A stretch of 64,000 nucleotides of DNA from Pseudonocardia abyssalis (GTDB lineage Bacteria; Actinomycetota; Actinomycetes; Mycobacteriales; Pseudonocardiaceae): the NCBI RefSeq assembly GCF_019263705.2, contig NZ_JADQDK010000001.1:806001-870000 (forward strand), given 5' to 3'. The notes below the pieces were generated by a model. The model saw only the letters and a list, made by a program, of their open reading frames with translations. It was not told where the DNA came from and did no database searches. This document shows, piece after piece, positions 54,468 through 64,000 of this stretch. The position numbers were made by a program, and so were the translations under genes. Position 1 is the stretch's first letter, and each line of letters starts with the position of its first letter.

Positions 54468-55389
54468 CCTCCGCAGCCTCCCCGTCCCCGACGGCCTCGA
54501 CGGGATGCGCGTCGACGCCGGTCTCGCGCGCCTGCTCGGAATGTCGCGCACCGTCGTCGCCGGGCTGGCCGAGGACGGCCGGGTCGAGGTCGACGGCCGG
54601 GCCGCCGGCAAGTCCGACCGGCTCGTCGCCGGGGCCTGGCTGCAGGTCAGCCTGCCCGAGCCCGAGGCGCCGACCACGATCTCCGCGCCGGCCGAGGTCG
54701 TCAACGGGCTGACGGTCCTGCACGCCGACGACGAGATCGTCGTGGTCGACAAGCCGGTCGGCGTCGCCGCGCACCCCAGCCCCGGCTGGACCGGGCCCAC
54801 CGTCGTCGGCGGGCTGGCCGCGCTCGGATACCGCGTCTCGACGTCGGGGTCGGAGGAGCGGCAGGGCATCGTGCACCGGCTCGACGTCGGCACCACCGGC
54901 GTGATGGTCGTCGCCACCTCGGAACACGCGTACACCGTGATGAAGCGGGCGTTCAAGGAGCGGACGGTCTCCAAGCGTTACCACGCCGTCGCGCAGGGCC
55001 ACCCCGATCCGAGCAGCGGCACCATCGACGCCCCGATCGACCGCCACCCCAAGCACGACTACCGGTTCGCCGTCGTCGCGGGGGGCAAGCCGAGCGTCAC
55101 CCACTACGACACGATCGAGGCGTTCCGGGCCGCGTCGCTGCTCGACGTGCGGCTGGAGACCGGGCGCACCCACCAGATCCGGGTGCACCTCTCCGCGCTG
55201 CGCCACCCGTGCGTGGGCGACCTCGCCTACGGCGCCGACCCCACGCTGGCCAAGCGGCTGAAGCTGGAGCGGCAGTGGCTGCACGCGCACGCGCTGGGCT
55301 TCGAGCACCCCGGCGACGGGCGGTGGGTCGAGTACGTCAGCCCGTACCCGGCCGACCTCGCCCGCGCCCTGGACCTGCTGCGCGAGTGA
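54460..55389 (+). CDS. rluD: 23S rRNA pseudouridine synthase, RluD-like
   Basis: RluA/RluD family pseudouridine synthase of 309 residues. N-terminal S4 RNA-binding domain ([31 protein letters not shown]) then the catalytic domain with HRLDVGTTG (Asp142), [13 protein letters not shown] and [13 protein letters not shown] start overlaps the lspA stop region. The lspA-rluD pair is conserved in most bacteria. The exact uridine target, expected in helix 69 of 23S rRNA, is inferred. Confidence 0.92.
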   Translation: MSDLRSLPVPDGLDGMRVDAGLARLLGMSRTVVAGLAEDGRVEVDGRAAGKSDRLVAGAWLQVSLPEPEAPTTISAPAEVVNGLTVLHADDEIVVVDKPVGVAAHPSPGWTGPTVVGGLAALGYRVSTSGSEERQGIVHRLDVGTTGVMVVATSEHAYTVMKRAFKERTVSKRYHAVAQGHPDPSSGTIDAPIDRHPKHDYRFAVVAGGKPSVTHYDTIEAFRAASLLDVRLETGRTHQIRVHLSALRHPCVGDLAYGADPTLAKRLKLERQWLHAHALGFEHPGDGRWVEYVSPYPADLARALDLLRE

Positions 55390-56030
55390 GTCGCCGGCTC
55401 ACGATCCTGGCCGGGTGCCTGGTCGTCGCGCTGCTCACGGCCTGGTACGCGGGGTCGCGGTTCGAGCCGTCGACGCCCGGTCCGACGCCGGGGTCGGTGC
55501 GGCTGGGCCCGGACGCGGGGGAGCCGGTCGCCGATTACCTCACGCGGCTGCCCGCGGTCCTGCCCCCGTCCGGCGTCCCGGCCTACGCGCTGGTGCAGTT
55601 CCGGACCGAGCTGACGGGCCCCGCCGCGCTGGCCGCCGTGGACGGGACGGGCCCCGTGACGGCCGTGTTCCGCGTGCCGATCGACCGGGTGCAGACGGCG
55701 CTGCGGTTCGAGGACCTGGGCACGATCGACCTGGCCCGGTCCCGGGCGCGTGACACCGCCTCGGCCGACGCCGAACGGCTGACCGGGCGCCCGGCCGCCG
55801 TGGCCGCCGCCGAGGCGGCCGCCCTGGCCGACCCGGGGTGCGCGTGCGTGGTGGCGCTGGTCGTGCGGGGGGAGAGGGCGGCGCTGGAGGCGCTGGGGGC
55901 CCGCGCGGAGGTGCGGGCGGCGCACGCGGCCCCGGCGGACGCCGAGCCGGTGGAACTGGCGCTGTCCCCACTCCTGCCCGGCCAGACGGAGGCGGCGGAC
56001 CCGCTCCCGGACGACGGCGAGGTCCCCTGA
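55386..56030 (+). CDS. membrane-anchored protein of unknown function
   Basis: Protein of 214 residues with one N-terminal hydrophobic helix ([19 protein letters not shown]) and an outside domain ([44 protein letters not shown]). The middle is helical and Ala-rich ([39 protein letters not shown]) with two cysteines; the end is acidic and Pro-rich. The GTG overlaps the rluD stop as GTGA, so it is coupled to it. I do not recognise the family. Confidence 0.75.
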   Translation: MSRRLTILAGCLVVALLTAWYAGSRFEPSTPGPTPGSVRLGPDAGEPVADYLTRLPAVLPPSGVPAYALVQFRTELTGPAALAAVDGTGPVTAVFRVPIDRVQTALRFEDLGTIDLARSRARDTASADAERLTGRPAAVAAAEAAALADPGCACVVALVVRGERAALEALGARAEVRAAHAAPADAEPVELALSPLLPGQTEAADPLPDDGEVP

Positions 56031-56075
56031 CCCGCCCACCCGGCGCCGCCCAGCCCGTGCCGCCCGTCCTTGGTC

Positions 56076-56126
56076 GCAGTGGGGTGGCTTCACTCCGACT
56101 GGACTGGAGTAGAGCCACCCCACTGC
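56076..56126. terminator. long bidirectional hairpin
   Basis: Fourteen-base perfect stem GCAGTGGGGTGGCT/AGCCACCCCACTGC, a 2-nt internal mismatch, then ACTCC/GGAGT and a 9-nt loop. It lies between the convergent unknown membrane protein and glycosyltransferase genes, so it should terminate both. Confidence 0.7.
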
Positions 56127-56175
56127 AACGGCGGGGCGGGGCGCGAGTGGGGCGGGGTGCCGGCGGGCGTGGCCG

Positions 56176-57243
56176 TCAGGTGCGGTGCTGTTGCGCCGTG
56201 CGTTCCAGGAGTTCCAGCAGGGCGCGCGCGCTCGACGCCCAGCTGTAGTGCTCCGCCCGTCGCCGCGCCGCCTCGCCGCGGGCCGCGCGGACCGCCGGGT
56301 CGTCCAGCGCCCGGATCGCCGCCACGAAGCCGTCGACGTCGTCGGGGTCGACGTAGGCCCCCGCGTCCGCCCCGACCTCACGGAACACCGGGATGTCGCT
56401 CACCACCACCGGCGTGCCCGCCCCCATCGCCTCGACGAGCGGGATGCCGAAGCCCTCGTCGCGCGACGCGGAGACCAGCGCCGTCGCGCCCCGCACCGCC
56501 GCGGCGTACTCGGCGTCGGACGCGCCGTCGTGGAACACGAGCCGCGCCGCGGGGGCCAGCGCCCGCAGGCGGGCCTGCTCGGCGGGGGAGCAGCGGCTCA
56601 TCAGGTGCAGCTCGTGGTCGGGCAGCGCTCCGGCCGCGCGGACCAGCACGTCGACGTTCTTGTAGGGCATGAACGAGCCCATGTAGACCAGCCGCCGGCC
56701 GGGCGCGTCCGAGACGGCGGCGGGCAGGGGGTCGGCCGCGTTCGGCACCACCGTCACCGGACGTCGCGTCAGGCGGTGCTCCGCGATCAGCCCGGCCGTC
56801 GTCGCCGACACCGTGACGACGGCGTCGGCCCGGTCGAGCAGCACCCGCTGCGGCCACCACGCCAGGTGGTAGAGCCGCCACAGCAGCCGGATCGGGGCGG
56901 GGAGGTCGCGCGGGGGAGTGGCGTGCCGGTAGTAGATGAGGTCGTGCAGCGTGAGCACGAGGCCGTAGCGGCGGCCCCAGGTGCCCATCGTCTGCATCGG
57001 GCTGAACACGACGTCCGGGGCGAGGCGGTTGACCTGCCGGGCCACCAGGGGCTCACGCGCGCTCGTCGGGCCGCTCACCCGGAACGACGGCAGGTCCGGG
57101 AGCATCCGGAGCTGCCGCTCGTCGCTGATGATCATCGTGACGGGGTGCAGATCGGCGAGCGCGCCGACCAGCCCCGCGGTGTAGCGACTGATCCCGTCGT
57201 GGTGGTCGATGCGGACGTAGCGGCAGTCGACGGCGATCCTCAC
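56176..57243 (-). CDS. GT4-family glycosyltransferase
   Basis: GT-B glycosyltransferase of 355 residues using a nucleotide sugar. N-terminal VRIAVDCRYVRIDHHDGISRYTAGL, the hinge region TVVPNAADPLP and LVYMGSFMPYKNVDVLVRA, and the donor-site EGFGIPLVEAMGAGTPVV (E-x7-E) are visible. The GTG at 57243 overlaps the stop of the hydrolase gene (GTGA), so the two form a leftward operon. Acceptor unknown; a lipid or envelope glycan is likely from the family. Confidence 0.88.
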   Translation of the reverse strand: MRIAVDCRYVRIDHHDGISRYTAGLVGALADLHPVTMIISDERQLRMLPDLPSFRVSGPTSAREPLVARQVNRLAPDVVFSPMQTMGTWGRRYGLVLTLHDLIYYRHATPPRDLPAPIRLLWRLYHLAWWPQRVLLDRADAVVTVSATTAGLIAEHRLTRRPVTVVPNAADPLPAAVSDAPGRRLVYMGSFMPYKNVDVLVRAAGALPDHELHLMSRCSPAEQARLRALAPAARLVFHDGASDAEYAAAVRGATALVSASRDEGFGIPLVEAMGAGTPVVVSDIPVFREVGADAGAYVDPDDVDGFVAAIRALDDPAVRAARGEAARRRAEHYSWASSARALLELLERTAQQHRT

Positions 57244-58112
57244 GCGAGGAACCGCCCGATCAGCGCCGCCACCGCGTCGGGCCGCTCGTAGTGCACCAGG
57301 TGCCCGGTGTCGTCGATCATCTCCAGGCGGGCGTGGGGGAACAGCGTGACCAGGCGTTCCTGCTCGGCGGGGGCGGTGATGTCGTCGAGGGTGGTGCCGA
57401 TGAGCAGCGTCGGTACCGGGATCCGGGCGGCCGACTCGTCCACCCCGTGCGACACCGACGCCCCGAACGCCTCCATCAGCACGCGCCGGTCGGCGAAACC
57501 GCCGAAGTACCGGTCGTGCTCGGCGTGTATCCAGCGCCGCAGCTCCCGGTCGGAGGTCTTCACCATCGCGACGCTCGCGACGCGTGTGAACAGCCGGCTG
57601 CGCAGGACCGCCGTGCCGAGTCGCTCGGGCAGGGCGGCGCACAGCCGGTGCACCAGCACCGTGGCCTTCGTCATGGCCTGGCGCGGCCCGCCGAGCGCTG
57701 ACCCGGCGACCGGGGTGACCAGCACCAGGGCCCGGACCGGAAGCCCGTCGGCGACCGCGGCGGAGGCCACGATGGAGCCGAACGAGTGGCCCAGCAGCGC
57801 CGCGCCGGGGGCGACCGCACGGACGAAGGCGCTGCTCCAGGCGGCATACCCGGCGATGTCGTGGGAGCCGGATGTCAGGGGTGGGGCCTCGCCGAAGCCC
57901 GGGAGATCGGGCACCAGGACGTGGAACCCGGACAGCTGCGACGCGATGGGTTCGAGCCCGTGATGATCGCCCCGCAGGCCGTGCAGCATGACCAGGGGAG
58001 GGGCGGTGACGTCGCCGTATGTCCGATACGGAACGATTCCCGTCGGGAGGTCGACCTCGTGACGACGGCCCGGCAGACGCTCCGAGCGCGAAGCGGAGGG
58101 GAGGCTGGCCAC
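57240..58112 (-). CDS. alpha/beta hydrolase
   Basis: Serine hydrolase of about 290 residues. VMLHGLRGDHHGLEPIA forms the oxyanion region, the nucleophile elbow is LLGHSFGSIVAS, LLIGTTLDDITAP carries the acid and DDTGHLVHYERPDAVA the catalytic His. The start is uncertain: GTG 58112 fits a leftward -10 box (58161-58166) with a leader of about 40 nt, whereas the frame out to 58307 crosses that promoter. Substrate unknown; first gene of a two-gene operon with the glycosyltransferase. Confidence 0.82.
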   Translation of the reverse strand: MASLPSASRSERLPGRRHEVDLPTGIVPYRTYGDVTAPPLVMLHGLRGDHHGLEPIASQLSGFHVLVPDLPGFGEAPPLTSGSHDIAGYAAWSSAFVRAVAPGAALLGHSFGSIVASAAVADGLPVRALVLVTPVAGSALGGPRQAMTKATVLVHRLCAALPERLGTAVLRSRLFTRVASVAMVKTSDRELRRWIHAEHDRYFGGFADRRVLMEAFGASVSHGVDESAARIPVPTLLIGTTLDDITAPAEQERLVTLFPHARLEMIDDTGHLVHYERPDAVAALIGRFLA

Positions 58113-58160
58113 CGCGCGGAGTGTAGGTGGCCTCCTGGTCCCGCAGGCATCCGACCGCCA

Positions 58161-58166
58161 AGGATA
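58161..58166 (-). promoter_or_regulatory. -10 element of the hydrolase-glycosyltransferase operon
   Basis: TATCCT on the minus strand, about 50 nt before the GTG at 58112. It argues against longer versions of the hydrolase frame. Confidence 0.4.
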
Positions 58167-58305
58167 CGGTCGGGTCACAGAACGGCGTCGGCGGGGCCAC
58201 GAGTCGGAGAACACTGCCGTGACGTGCGCGTTTCGGGGTAACCCCCGATACCACTCGGTAGTGATCCTGATGTACGTCTCAGCTTCGGGATGCCACGGTG
58301 GGATC

Positions 58306-58575
58306 ATGACGACGATCGGTAGGTCCGCGACGCGGGCCGCATGGGCGGGGGACCCCGTGGTCCCCGGCGCGATGATCGTCGCCCTGGTGCCGATGGGAGT
58401 GCCGCACCTGATGGGCTCTTCCGCCGTCGACCCGATCGGTGCCCCGATCAGCGATCGCGTCGCCGTCCCCGGCGGTCACACGCCGACCGTCCCGGCCTCC
58501 ACCGTGTCGGCCACCGCCGGCGCCCACGTGCCGGTGCCGCTGGTCGGCCGGGCCGAATGCCGGGAGACCGCATGA
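58306..58575 (+). CDS. small hypothetical protein coupled to the DMT transporter
   Basis: Eighty-nine-residue frame from ATG 58306 (GGTGGGA upstream). One weakly hydrophobic segment (GAMIVALVPMGVPHLMG) and a Pro/Thr/Val-rich remainder ending in GRAECRETA; it looks like a secreted or single-span protein. Its TGA overlaps the ATG of the transporter gene (ATGA). Whether it is a true protein or a long relay frame is open. Confidence 0.5.
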   Translation: MTTIGRSATRAAWAGDPVVPGAMIVALVPMGVPHLMGSSAVDPIGAPISDRVAVPGGHTPTVPASTVSATAGAHVPVPLVGRAECRETA

Positions 58576-59552
58576 CCCCCACCCTCCTGGCGTCCTCGCC
58601 CGCCATCGCGCTGGCGGTGGTCGCGGCGGGCTGCTTCGCGGTGGCCGCCACCCTGCAGCACGACGCCGTCGACGACGTCTCCACCGACGGCAGACGGCTC
58701 GGCCTCGCGGCGTTCCGGGCGCTGCTCAGCCGCCCCGGGTGGCTGCTCGGACTCGCCGCGGCCGGTGCGGGCTCCGGGCTGCACGCCGTCGCGCTCGTGC
58801 TGAGCCCGCTGTCGGTCGTCCAGCCGATCGGCGTGCTCGCGGTGCCGATCGCGGTGCTGCTCACCGCCCGGCGCACCCACGAGAGCCCCGGCCGGGGCGT
58901 GCTGCTCGGGGTCGCGCTGAGCGTCGCGGGCGTCGCGGCGTTCGTCTCGATCGCCGCGAACTCGACGACCGCCACCCGCGTCCCCGACTTCGCCACGCTC
59001 ATCGCCGGCGGGATCAGCACCGCGCTGATCGCGGTGCTGGTGGCGATCGCGTCGTTCACCCGCGGCTGGCGGCGCTGCGTCGCCTACGTCACCGCGGGCG
59101 CCGTCGCCTTCGGGCTGGTGTCCGCGCTGGTCCGGGCGCTGTCGCTGCAGATCACCACCGGGCTCGTCGCCTGGAACGACCCCCGCCTGCTCGGCACCGC
59201 GGCCGGCATCGGAGTCGCCCTGGTCGTGGGCGGCTGGCTCATCCAGCAGGGCTTCGCGTCCGGGCCGCCCGAGGTGGTCATCGCCTGCCTCACCGTCGTC
59301 GACCCCATCGTCGCGGTGCTGCTGGGCATCGTCCTGCTCGGCGAGGGGCCCGCGACGTCGGGCGTCGAAGCCGTCGTGCTCCTCGGCTGTGCCGCCGCCG
59401 CCGCGGCCGGGGTCGTCTCACTCGCCCGCTACCACCCCGACGCCCGACGTGCGCGCGCCGCCGCGCGCGCGGCGGGCACCCCGTCCGACCCGGCCCCGGC
59501 CGGTTCCACCGACGATCCCGCCGCGGCGACGCGGCCCGCTCCCCGCCCGTGA
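58572..59552 (+). CDS. DMT-superfamily (EamA-like) transporter
   Basis: Membrane protein of 326 residues with about nine or ten hydrophobic helices. The first opens SSPAIALAVVAAGCFAVAATLQHDAV, the motif LSPLSVVQPIGVLAVPIAVLL is the typical helix 3-4 of EamA-type permeases, and VVDPIVAVLLGIVLLGEGP matches the second repeat. The C-terminus is a hydrophilic Ala/Pro tail. GGGAG precedes the ATG. It is followed by a GT4 glycosyltransferase, so a flippase-like lipid or sugar role is possible but not shown. Confidence 0.8.
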   Translation: MTPTLLASSPAIALAVVAAGCFAVAATLQHDAVDDVSTDGRRLGLAAFRALLSRPGWLLGLAAAGAGSGLHAVALVLSPLSVVQPIGVLAVPIAVLLTARRTHESPGRGVLLGVALSVAGVAAFVSIAANSTTATRVPDFATLIAGGISTALIAVLVAIASFTRGWRRCVAYVTAGAVAFGLVSALVRALSLQITTGLVAWNDPRLLGTAAGIGVALVVGGWLIQQGFASGPPEVVIACLTVVDPIVAVLLGIVLLGEGPATSGVEAVVLLGCAAAAAAGVVSLARYHPDARRARAAARAAGTPSDPAPAGSTDDPAAATRPAPRP

Positions 59553-59596
59553 CCCGCGTCGGCCCCGCCCGACCGCATCCGAAAGGATCACTCCCC

Positions 59597-60790
59597 GTGA
59601 AGCCGCTACGCATCGTCATCGGCGCAGACACCTATGCGCCCGACGTCAACGGACTGTCACGCTTCTCCTCGCGCCTCGCCGCCGGTCTGGTCGAGCGCGG
59701 CCACGAGGTGCACGTCGTCGCCCCGTCGCCCGACGGCCCGTCGGGCGTGCGCGAGGAGGACGGGGTGATCGTCCACACGGTCAAGTCCCACCGCTGGTTC
59801 AGCCACCCCGACTTCCGCGTGGCCTGGCCGTGGACCACGCGCCCGCGCACGGCGCGGCTGTTCGCCGAGATCGCCCCGGACGTCCTGCACGTCCAGGGAC
59901 ACTTCCCGGTGGGCCGCGGCCTCGTGCACGCCGCCCGCGCCGCGGGCACACCGATCGTCGCGACCAACCACTTCATGCCGGAGAACCTGGTCGGGCACGC
60001 GCGCGTACCGAAGTTCATGCAGAAGCCGGTCACCAAGCTCGGCTGGTGGGACATGCACCTGATCTACCGCCACGCCGACGTCGTCACCGCGCCCACCCCG
60101 CGCGCCGTCGAACTGCTGGAGAAGGCCACCGGCATGACCGGGTCGCTCGCCGTGTCCTGCGGCATCGACGTCGCGAAGTACCGTGCCGTCGAGCCCGCCC
60201 ACCCGGGGCCCGACCGCGACGCTCCGCTCCGCGTGCTGTTCGTCGGCCGGATGGACCAGGAGAAGCGGGTCGACGAGCTGCTGCGCGCGTTCGCCGCGCT
60301 GCCCGCGGGCACCCGCGCCGAGCTGGAGATCATCGGCGAGGGCGTCATGCGGGAGGAGTGGACGGGGCTGGCCGCCGAGCTCGGCATCGGCGCCCGCACG
60401 CACTTCCGCGGCTTCGTCGACGAGGACGAGCTCGTGGCCGCCTACCGGCGGGCGTCGGTGTTCTGCATGCCCGGTATCGCCGAGCTGCAGAGCCTGGTCA
60501 CGCTGGAGGCGATGGCCGCGGGCACCCCGGTGGTCGCGGCCAACGCGATGGCCCTGCCGCACCTGGTCCGCCCGGGACGCAACGGCTGGCTCTACACCCC
60601 CGGTGACGTCCCGGAGCTCACCACGCGCCTCGCCGCGCTCGTCGGTGACGCCGACATGCGCCGTCGGATGGGGGCGGCCAGCCGCGAGCTGGTGGCCTCC
60701 CACGAGCTCGGGGCGACCCTGAGCACGTTCGAGGGGATCTACGAGCGGCTGCTCGGCCGTCGCGAGGCCGGGGCGGTCCGCGCCGCCTGA
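59597..60790 (+). CDS. GT4-family glycosyltransferase (glycolipid type)
   Basis: GT-B glycosyltransferase of 397 residues. IVIGADTYAPDVNGLSRF is the N-terminal glycine-rich loop, LFVGRMDQEKRVDELLRAF starts the donor domain, and the usual E-x7-E site is IAELQSLVTLEAMAAGTPVV, the form seen in diacylglycerol glycosyltransferases. The preferred start is the GTG at 59597 with AAAGGA upstream; an in-frame GTG at 59549 overlapping the transporter stop is possible. Likely makes a membrane glycolipid or phosphatidylinositol mannoside-like product; substrate is inferred from family only. Confidence 0.87.
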   Translation: MKPLRIVIGADTYAPDVNGLSRFSSRLAAGLVERGHEVHVVAPSPDGPSGVREEDGVIVHTVKSHRWFSHPDFRVAWPWTTRPRTARLFAEIAPDVLHVQGHFPVGRGLVHAARAAGTPIVATNHFMPENLVGHARVPKFMQKPVTKLGWWDMHLIYRHADVVTAPTPRAVELLEKATGMTGSLAVSCGIDVAKYRAVEPAHPGPDRDAPLRVLFVGRMDQEKRVDELLRAFAALPAGTRAELEIIGEGVMREEWTGLAAELGIGARTHFRGFVDEDELVAAYRRASVFCMPGIAELQSLVTLEAMAAGTPVVAANAMALPHLVRPGRNGWLYTPGDVPELTTRLAALVGDADMRRRMGAASRELVASHELGATLSTFEGIYERLLGRREAGAVRAA

Positions 60791-61055
60791 TCCGCGCGGG
60801 TCGGGGTGGTCCGGCGAACGGTCGTAGCCGGGTACCGGTGACCGACACGCCCGCCGGGCGGGGTGAGCAGCGCATTCGGCGCGGGGCGGTACCGGAGCGC
60901 CGGAACTGTCGGGGGTCGGGGTTAATCTGGGTCATCCCCGCGGCCCGTCGGCCGGGCCGCACCACGGTGCCGGTCCGATCGAGGAATGAACTGCTGCCGG
61001 GACGCGACGATCGCGCGGCCCGGGAGGGTCGTGCCGGAGGGAGCCCCCCACCCCG
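60791..61055. other. upstream region of dnaE1
   Basis: No gene supported. TAATCT at 60923-60928 is a possible -10 for dnaE1, giving a leader of about 120 nt; GGAGGGAG at 61036-61043 is the only candidate ribosome site and is rather far (12 nt) from the ATG. Confidence 0.35.
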
Positions 61056-64000
61056 ATGGCCAGCTCAGGCGACAGTTTCGTCCACCTGCACACCCACACC
61101 GAGTTCTCCATGCTCGACGGGGCCGCGCGCCTGGACGACCTGTTCAAGGAAGCCGCGCGGATGGAGATGCCCGCGCTGGCGATGACCGACCACGGCAACG
61201 TGTTCGGGGCCTACGAGTTCTGGCGCAAGGCGAAGGCCGCGGGCGTCAAGCCGATCATCGGCATGGAGGGCTACCTCGCACCGGGGAGCCGCCACGAGCG
61301 CAAGCGCGCGGTGCTGGCCCGGGGGGCCGCCACCTCCAAAGGGGGTGCGGACGACACCGACAACCCCGGCGAGATGTACACCCACATGACGCTGCTGGCC
61401 GAGAACAACGAGGGGATGCACAACCTCTTCCGGCTCTCCTCGCTCGCGTCGCTGGAGGGGTACTACTACAAGCCCCGCATGGACCGCGAACTGCTGGAGA
61501 CCTACGGCAAGGGGATCATCGCCACCACGGGCTGCCCCTCCGGTGAGGTCCAGCGGCTGCTCCAGCAGGACAAGTACGACGCCGCCGTCCAGGCCGCGAG
61601 CGACTACCGCGACATCTTCGGCAAGGACAACTTCTTCTGCGAGCTGATGGACCACGGCATCGAGATCGAGCGCCGCGTCCGCGACGACCTGCACCGGCTC
61701 AAGAAGCAGCTCGAGCTGCCCGGCCTGGCCACCAACGACCTGCACTACACCTACGCCGAGGACGCGAAGCCGCACGAGGTGCTGCTGTGCGTGCAGACCG
61801 GCAAGACCCTCGCCGACCCCAACCGGTTCAAGTTCGACGCCCAGGACTTCTACCTCAAGTCCCCGGCCGAGATGCGGGCCCAGTGGGACGACGCGTTCCC
61901 CGAGGCGTGCGACAACACGCTGGCGGTCGCCGAGCGGGTCGACGTCAACTTCGTCGAGGGGCAGGACCTCATGCCCCGGGCGCCCGTGCCCGACGGCGAG
62001 TCCGAGGAGAGCTGGCTGGTCAAGGAGGTCGAACGGGGGATGCACCAGCGCTTCCCGAACGGCATCACCGACCAGTACCGCAAGCAGGTCGACTACGAGG
62101 TCGGCGTCATCATCCAGATGGGCTTCCCCGGGTACTTCCTGGTCACGGCCGACCTGATCCAGCACGCGAAGAAGGTCGGCATCCGCTGCGGCCCCGGCCG
62201 CGGGTCCGCCGCCGGCTCGCTCGTCGCCTACGCGCTGGGCATCACCGACCTCGACCCGATCCACCACAAGCTGCTCTTCGAGCGGTTCCTCAACCCCGAG
62301 CGCATCTCGATGCCCGACATCGACATGGACTTCGACGAGCGCAGGCGTGGCGAGATGATCCGCTACACCACGGAGAAGTACGGCGAGGACCGGATCGCGC
62401 AGATCATCACCTACTCCACGATCAAGGCGAAGGCCGCGATCAAGGACTCCGCGCGGGTGCTGTTCGGGCAGCCCGGCTACGCGGTGGCCGACCGGATCAC
62501 CAAGGCGATGCCGCCGGCGATCATGGGCAAGGACATCCCGCTGTCCGGGGTGTTCGACCCCACGCACAAGCGGTACTCCGAGGCCACCGAGGTCCGGGCG
62601 CTCTACGACGTCGACCCGCAGGTCAAGGAGATCATCGACACCGCGCGGGGCCTGGAGGGCCTCAAGCGGCAGTGGGGCGTGCACGCCGCGGGCGTGATCA
62701 TGTCGAGCAAGCCGCTGATCGACGTCATCCCGATCCAGCGTCGCGAGGCCGACGGCGCGATCATCACGCAGTTCGACATGGGCGCCTGCGAGACGCTCGG
62801 GCTGCTCAAGATGGACTTCCTGGGCCTGCGCAACCTCACGATCATCGACGATGCGCTGGAGAACATCGAGCTCAACGGCAAGGCGAAGCTCGTCATCGAG
62901 GACGTCGGGCTCGACGACCAGAACACCTACGACCTGCTGTCCAAGGGCGAGACGCTCGGGGTGTTCCAGCTCGACGGCGGGCCGATGCGCGACCTGCTGC
63001 GCCGCATGGCGCCCACCGAGTTCGACGACATCTCCGCCGTCGGTGCGCTCTACCGGCCGGGCCCGATGGGCGCCAACGCGCACAACGACTACGCCGACCG
63101 CAAGAACAAGCGCCAGGAGATCATCCCGATCCACCCCGAGCTGGAGGAGCCGCTCAAGGAGGTGCTCGGGGAGACCTACGGCCTGATCGTGTACCAGGAA
63201 CAGGTCATGGCGATCGCGCAGACGCTGGCCGGGTACACGTTGGGCCAGGCCGACCTGCTCCGTCGCGCGATGGGCAAGAAGAAGAAGGAGATCCTGGACA
63301 AGGAGTACGCCGGCTTCGCCCAGGGGATGAAGGACAACGGCTACTCCGCGGCCGCGGTCAAGACGCTCTGGGACATCCTGCTCCCGTTCTCCGACTACGC
63401 GTTCAACCGGGCGCACTCCGCCGCGTACGGCGTCGTCTCGTACTGGACGGCGTACCTCAAGGCCAACTACCCGTCGGAGTACATGTCCGGCGTGCTCACC
63501 TCGGTGCGCGACGACAAGGACAAGGCCGCGGTCTACCTCGCGGAGTGCCGCCGCATGGGCATCACGGTGCTCGCGCCCGACGTCAACGAGTCGGTGCGCA
63601 ACTTCGCGCCGGTCGGCACCGACATCCGTTTCGGCCTCGGCGGCATCCGCAACGTCGGCGTCAACGTCGTCGACGCGATCGTGAAGGCGCGCAAGGACAA
63701 GGGCGACTTCACCGACTTCTCCGACTTCCTGCGCAAGGTCGACGCGGTGGTCTGCAACAAGAAGGTCATCGAGTCGCTCATCAAGGCCGGGGCGTTCGAC
63801 TCGCTCGGGCACACCCGCAAGGGCCTGCTCCTGGTGCACGCCGACGCGATCGACGCGGTGATGAGCACCAAGAAGGCCGCGTCGATGGGCCAGTTCGACC
63901 TGTTCGGCTCGATGGACGGGTCCGGCACGTCCGAGCTCGACTCCGTGTTCGACGTCAAGGTCTCCGACGACGAGTGGGAGACCAAGCACAAGCTCGCGGT
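61056..64000 (+). CDS. dnaE1: DNA polymerase III alpha subunit (3' partial)
   Basis: Replicative polymerase catalytic subunit; 981 codons are present and the gene runs off the window. The PHP domain opens with [19 protein letters not shown] (metal-binding His residues) and [13 protein letters not shown]. The polymerase active-site aspartates are in [15 protein letters not shown] (about 420-427), with [18 protein letters not shown] before it and LYRPGPMG after. [20 protein letters not shown] and the helix-hairpin-helix region near 875-915 follow. It is DnaE1 by its full PHP domain and location near lspA/rluD, as in M. tuberculosis. Confidence 0.97.
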   Translation, partial: MASSGDSFVHLHTHTEFSMLDGAARLDDLFKEAARMEMPALAMTDHGNVFGAYEFWRKAKAAGVKPIIGMEGYLAPGSRHERKRAVLARGAATSKGGADDTDNPGEMYTHMTLLAENNEGMHNLFRLSSLASLEGYYYKPRMDRELLETYGKGIIATTGCPSGEVQRLLQQDKYDAAVQAASDYRDIFGKDNFFCELMDHGIEIERRVRDDLHRLKKQLELPGLATNDLHYTYAEDAKPHEVLLCVQTGKTLADPNRFKFDAQDFYLKSPAEMRAQWDDAFPEACDNTLAVAERVDVNFVEGQDLMPRAPVPDGESEESWLVKEVERGMHQRFPNGITDQYRKQVDYEVGVIIQMGFPGYFLVTADLIQHAKKVGIRCGPGRGSAAGSLVAYALGITDLDPIHHKLLFERFLNPERISMPDIDMDFDERRRGEMIRYTTEKYGEDRIAQIITYSTIKAKAAIKDSARVLFGQPGYAVADRITKAMPPAIMGKDIPLSGVFDPTHKRYSEATEVRALYDVDPQVKEIIDTARGLEGLKRQWGVHAAGVIMSSKPLIDVIPIQRREADGAIITQFDMGACETLGLLKMDFLGLRNLTIIDDALENIELNGKAKLVIEDVGLDDQNTYDLLSKGETLGVFQLDGGPMRDLLRRMAPTEFDDISAVGALYRPGPMGANAHNDYADRKNKRQEIIPIHPELEEPLKEVLGETYGLIVYQEQVMAIAQTLAGYTLGQADLLRRAMGKKKKEILDKEYAGFAQGMKDNGYSAAAVKTLWDILLPFSDYAFNRAHSAAYGVVSYWTAYLKANYPSEYMSGVLTSVRDDKDKAAVYLAECRRMGITVLAPDVNESVRNFAPVGTDIRFGLGGIRNVGVNVVDAIVKARKDKGDFTDFSDFLRKVDAVVCNKKVIESLIKAGAFDSLGHTRKGLLLVHADAIDAVMSTKKAASMGQFDLFGSMDGSGTSELDSVFDVKVSDDEWETKHKLA

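Noticed and set aside
58113..58307. Longer alpha/beta hydrolase from 58307
   Set aside because: The extension is Arg/Trp-rich, unlike the family, and crosses a good leftward -10 box.
60902..60928. ECF sigma factor promoter (GGAAC ... GTT) before dnaE1
   Set aside because: Spacing of 14 nt is too short for the usual ECF arrangement; kept only TAATCT as a weak -10 candidate.

Overview
The window is about 64 kb of very GC-rich DNA with dense genes, GTG/TTG starts and G/C at most third codon positions. The gene content and order match the actinobacterial block Rv2182c-Rv2145c of Mycobacterium tuberculosis, followed by homologues of Rv1536-Rv1547 (ileS, lspA, rluD, dnaE1). Wag31/DivIVA, SepF, no ftsA in the dcw cluster, mDAP-type MurE and an ileS T-box with a very short stem I all fit. 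I infer a member of the Pseudonocardiaceae, probably Pseudonocardia; the genus is a guess.

Layout. 1-2.5 kb: 3' part of an MFS exporter, a gene-free stretch and a small membrane protein. 2.5-9.6 kb: PlsC-like acyltransferase, MASE1-PAS-PAS-GGDEF diguanylate cyclase, RNase AS, type II DAHP synthase and a PknL-like kinase carrying PASTA repeats. 9.7-15.2 kb: the Rv2175c-like DNA-binding protein, then a leftward operon crtE/idsA-crtI-mptA-crtB that mixes carotenoid and lipoglycan genes. 15.3-21 kb: metF with a leaderless upstream micro-ORF, LppM, GNAT, a DUF6504-HEPN pair behind a consensus SOS box, an orphan ParA, a methyltransferase and a DUF3040 protein. 21-25.5 kb: leftward moxR-DUF58-transglutaminase operon. 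25.8-46.4 kb: the dcw cluster mraZ-rsmH-ftsL-ftsI-murE-murF-mraY-murD-ftsW-murG-murC-ftsQ-ftsZ-pgeF-yggS-sepF-yggT-divIVA. 46.4-56 kb: a membrane protein with a cysteine-containing tail domain, T-box-controlled ileS, a striking 22-nt-period inverted repeat array, a methyltransferase, a cation/proton antiporter, lspA, rluD and an unknown membrane protein. 56-64 kb: two GT4 glycosyltransferases, an alpha/beta hydrolase, a DMT transporter and the 5' part of dnaE1.

Functionally this is mainly the machinery that makes peptidoglycan and divides the cell, plus envelope supply (lipids, carotenoids, mannans, lipoprotein processing) and its signalling (Ser/Thr kinase, c-di-GMP).

The most unusual signals are regulatory. 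In the dcw cluster six intergenic gaps are spanned exactly by micro-ORFs. Each starts on, or 2 nt after, the upstream stop and ends overlapping the next start codon as NTGA. The same arrangement precedes metF (leaderless) and ileS (behind the T-box), which suggests continuous translational relay. Other regulatory features are a five-copy, 10-bp-periodic MraZ operator over the mraZ promoter, a perfect SOS box before a DUF6504-HEPN operon, and a recurring leaderless promoter layout (TANNNT-like -10, 6-7 nt, start codon).
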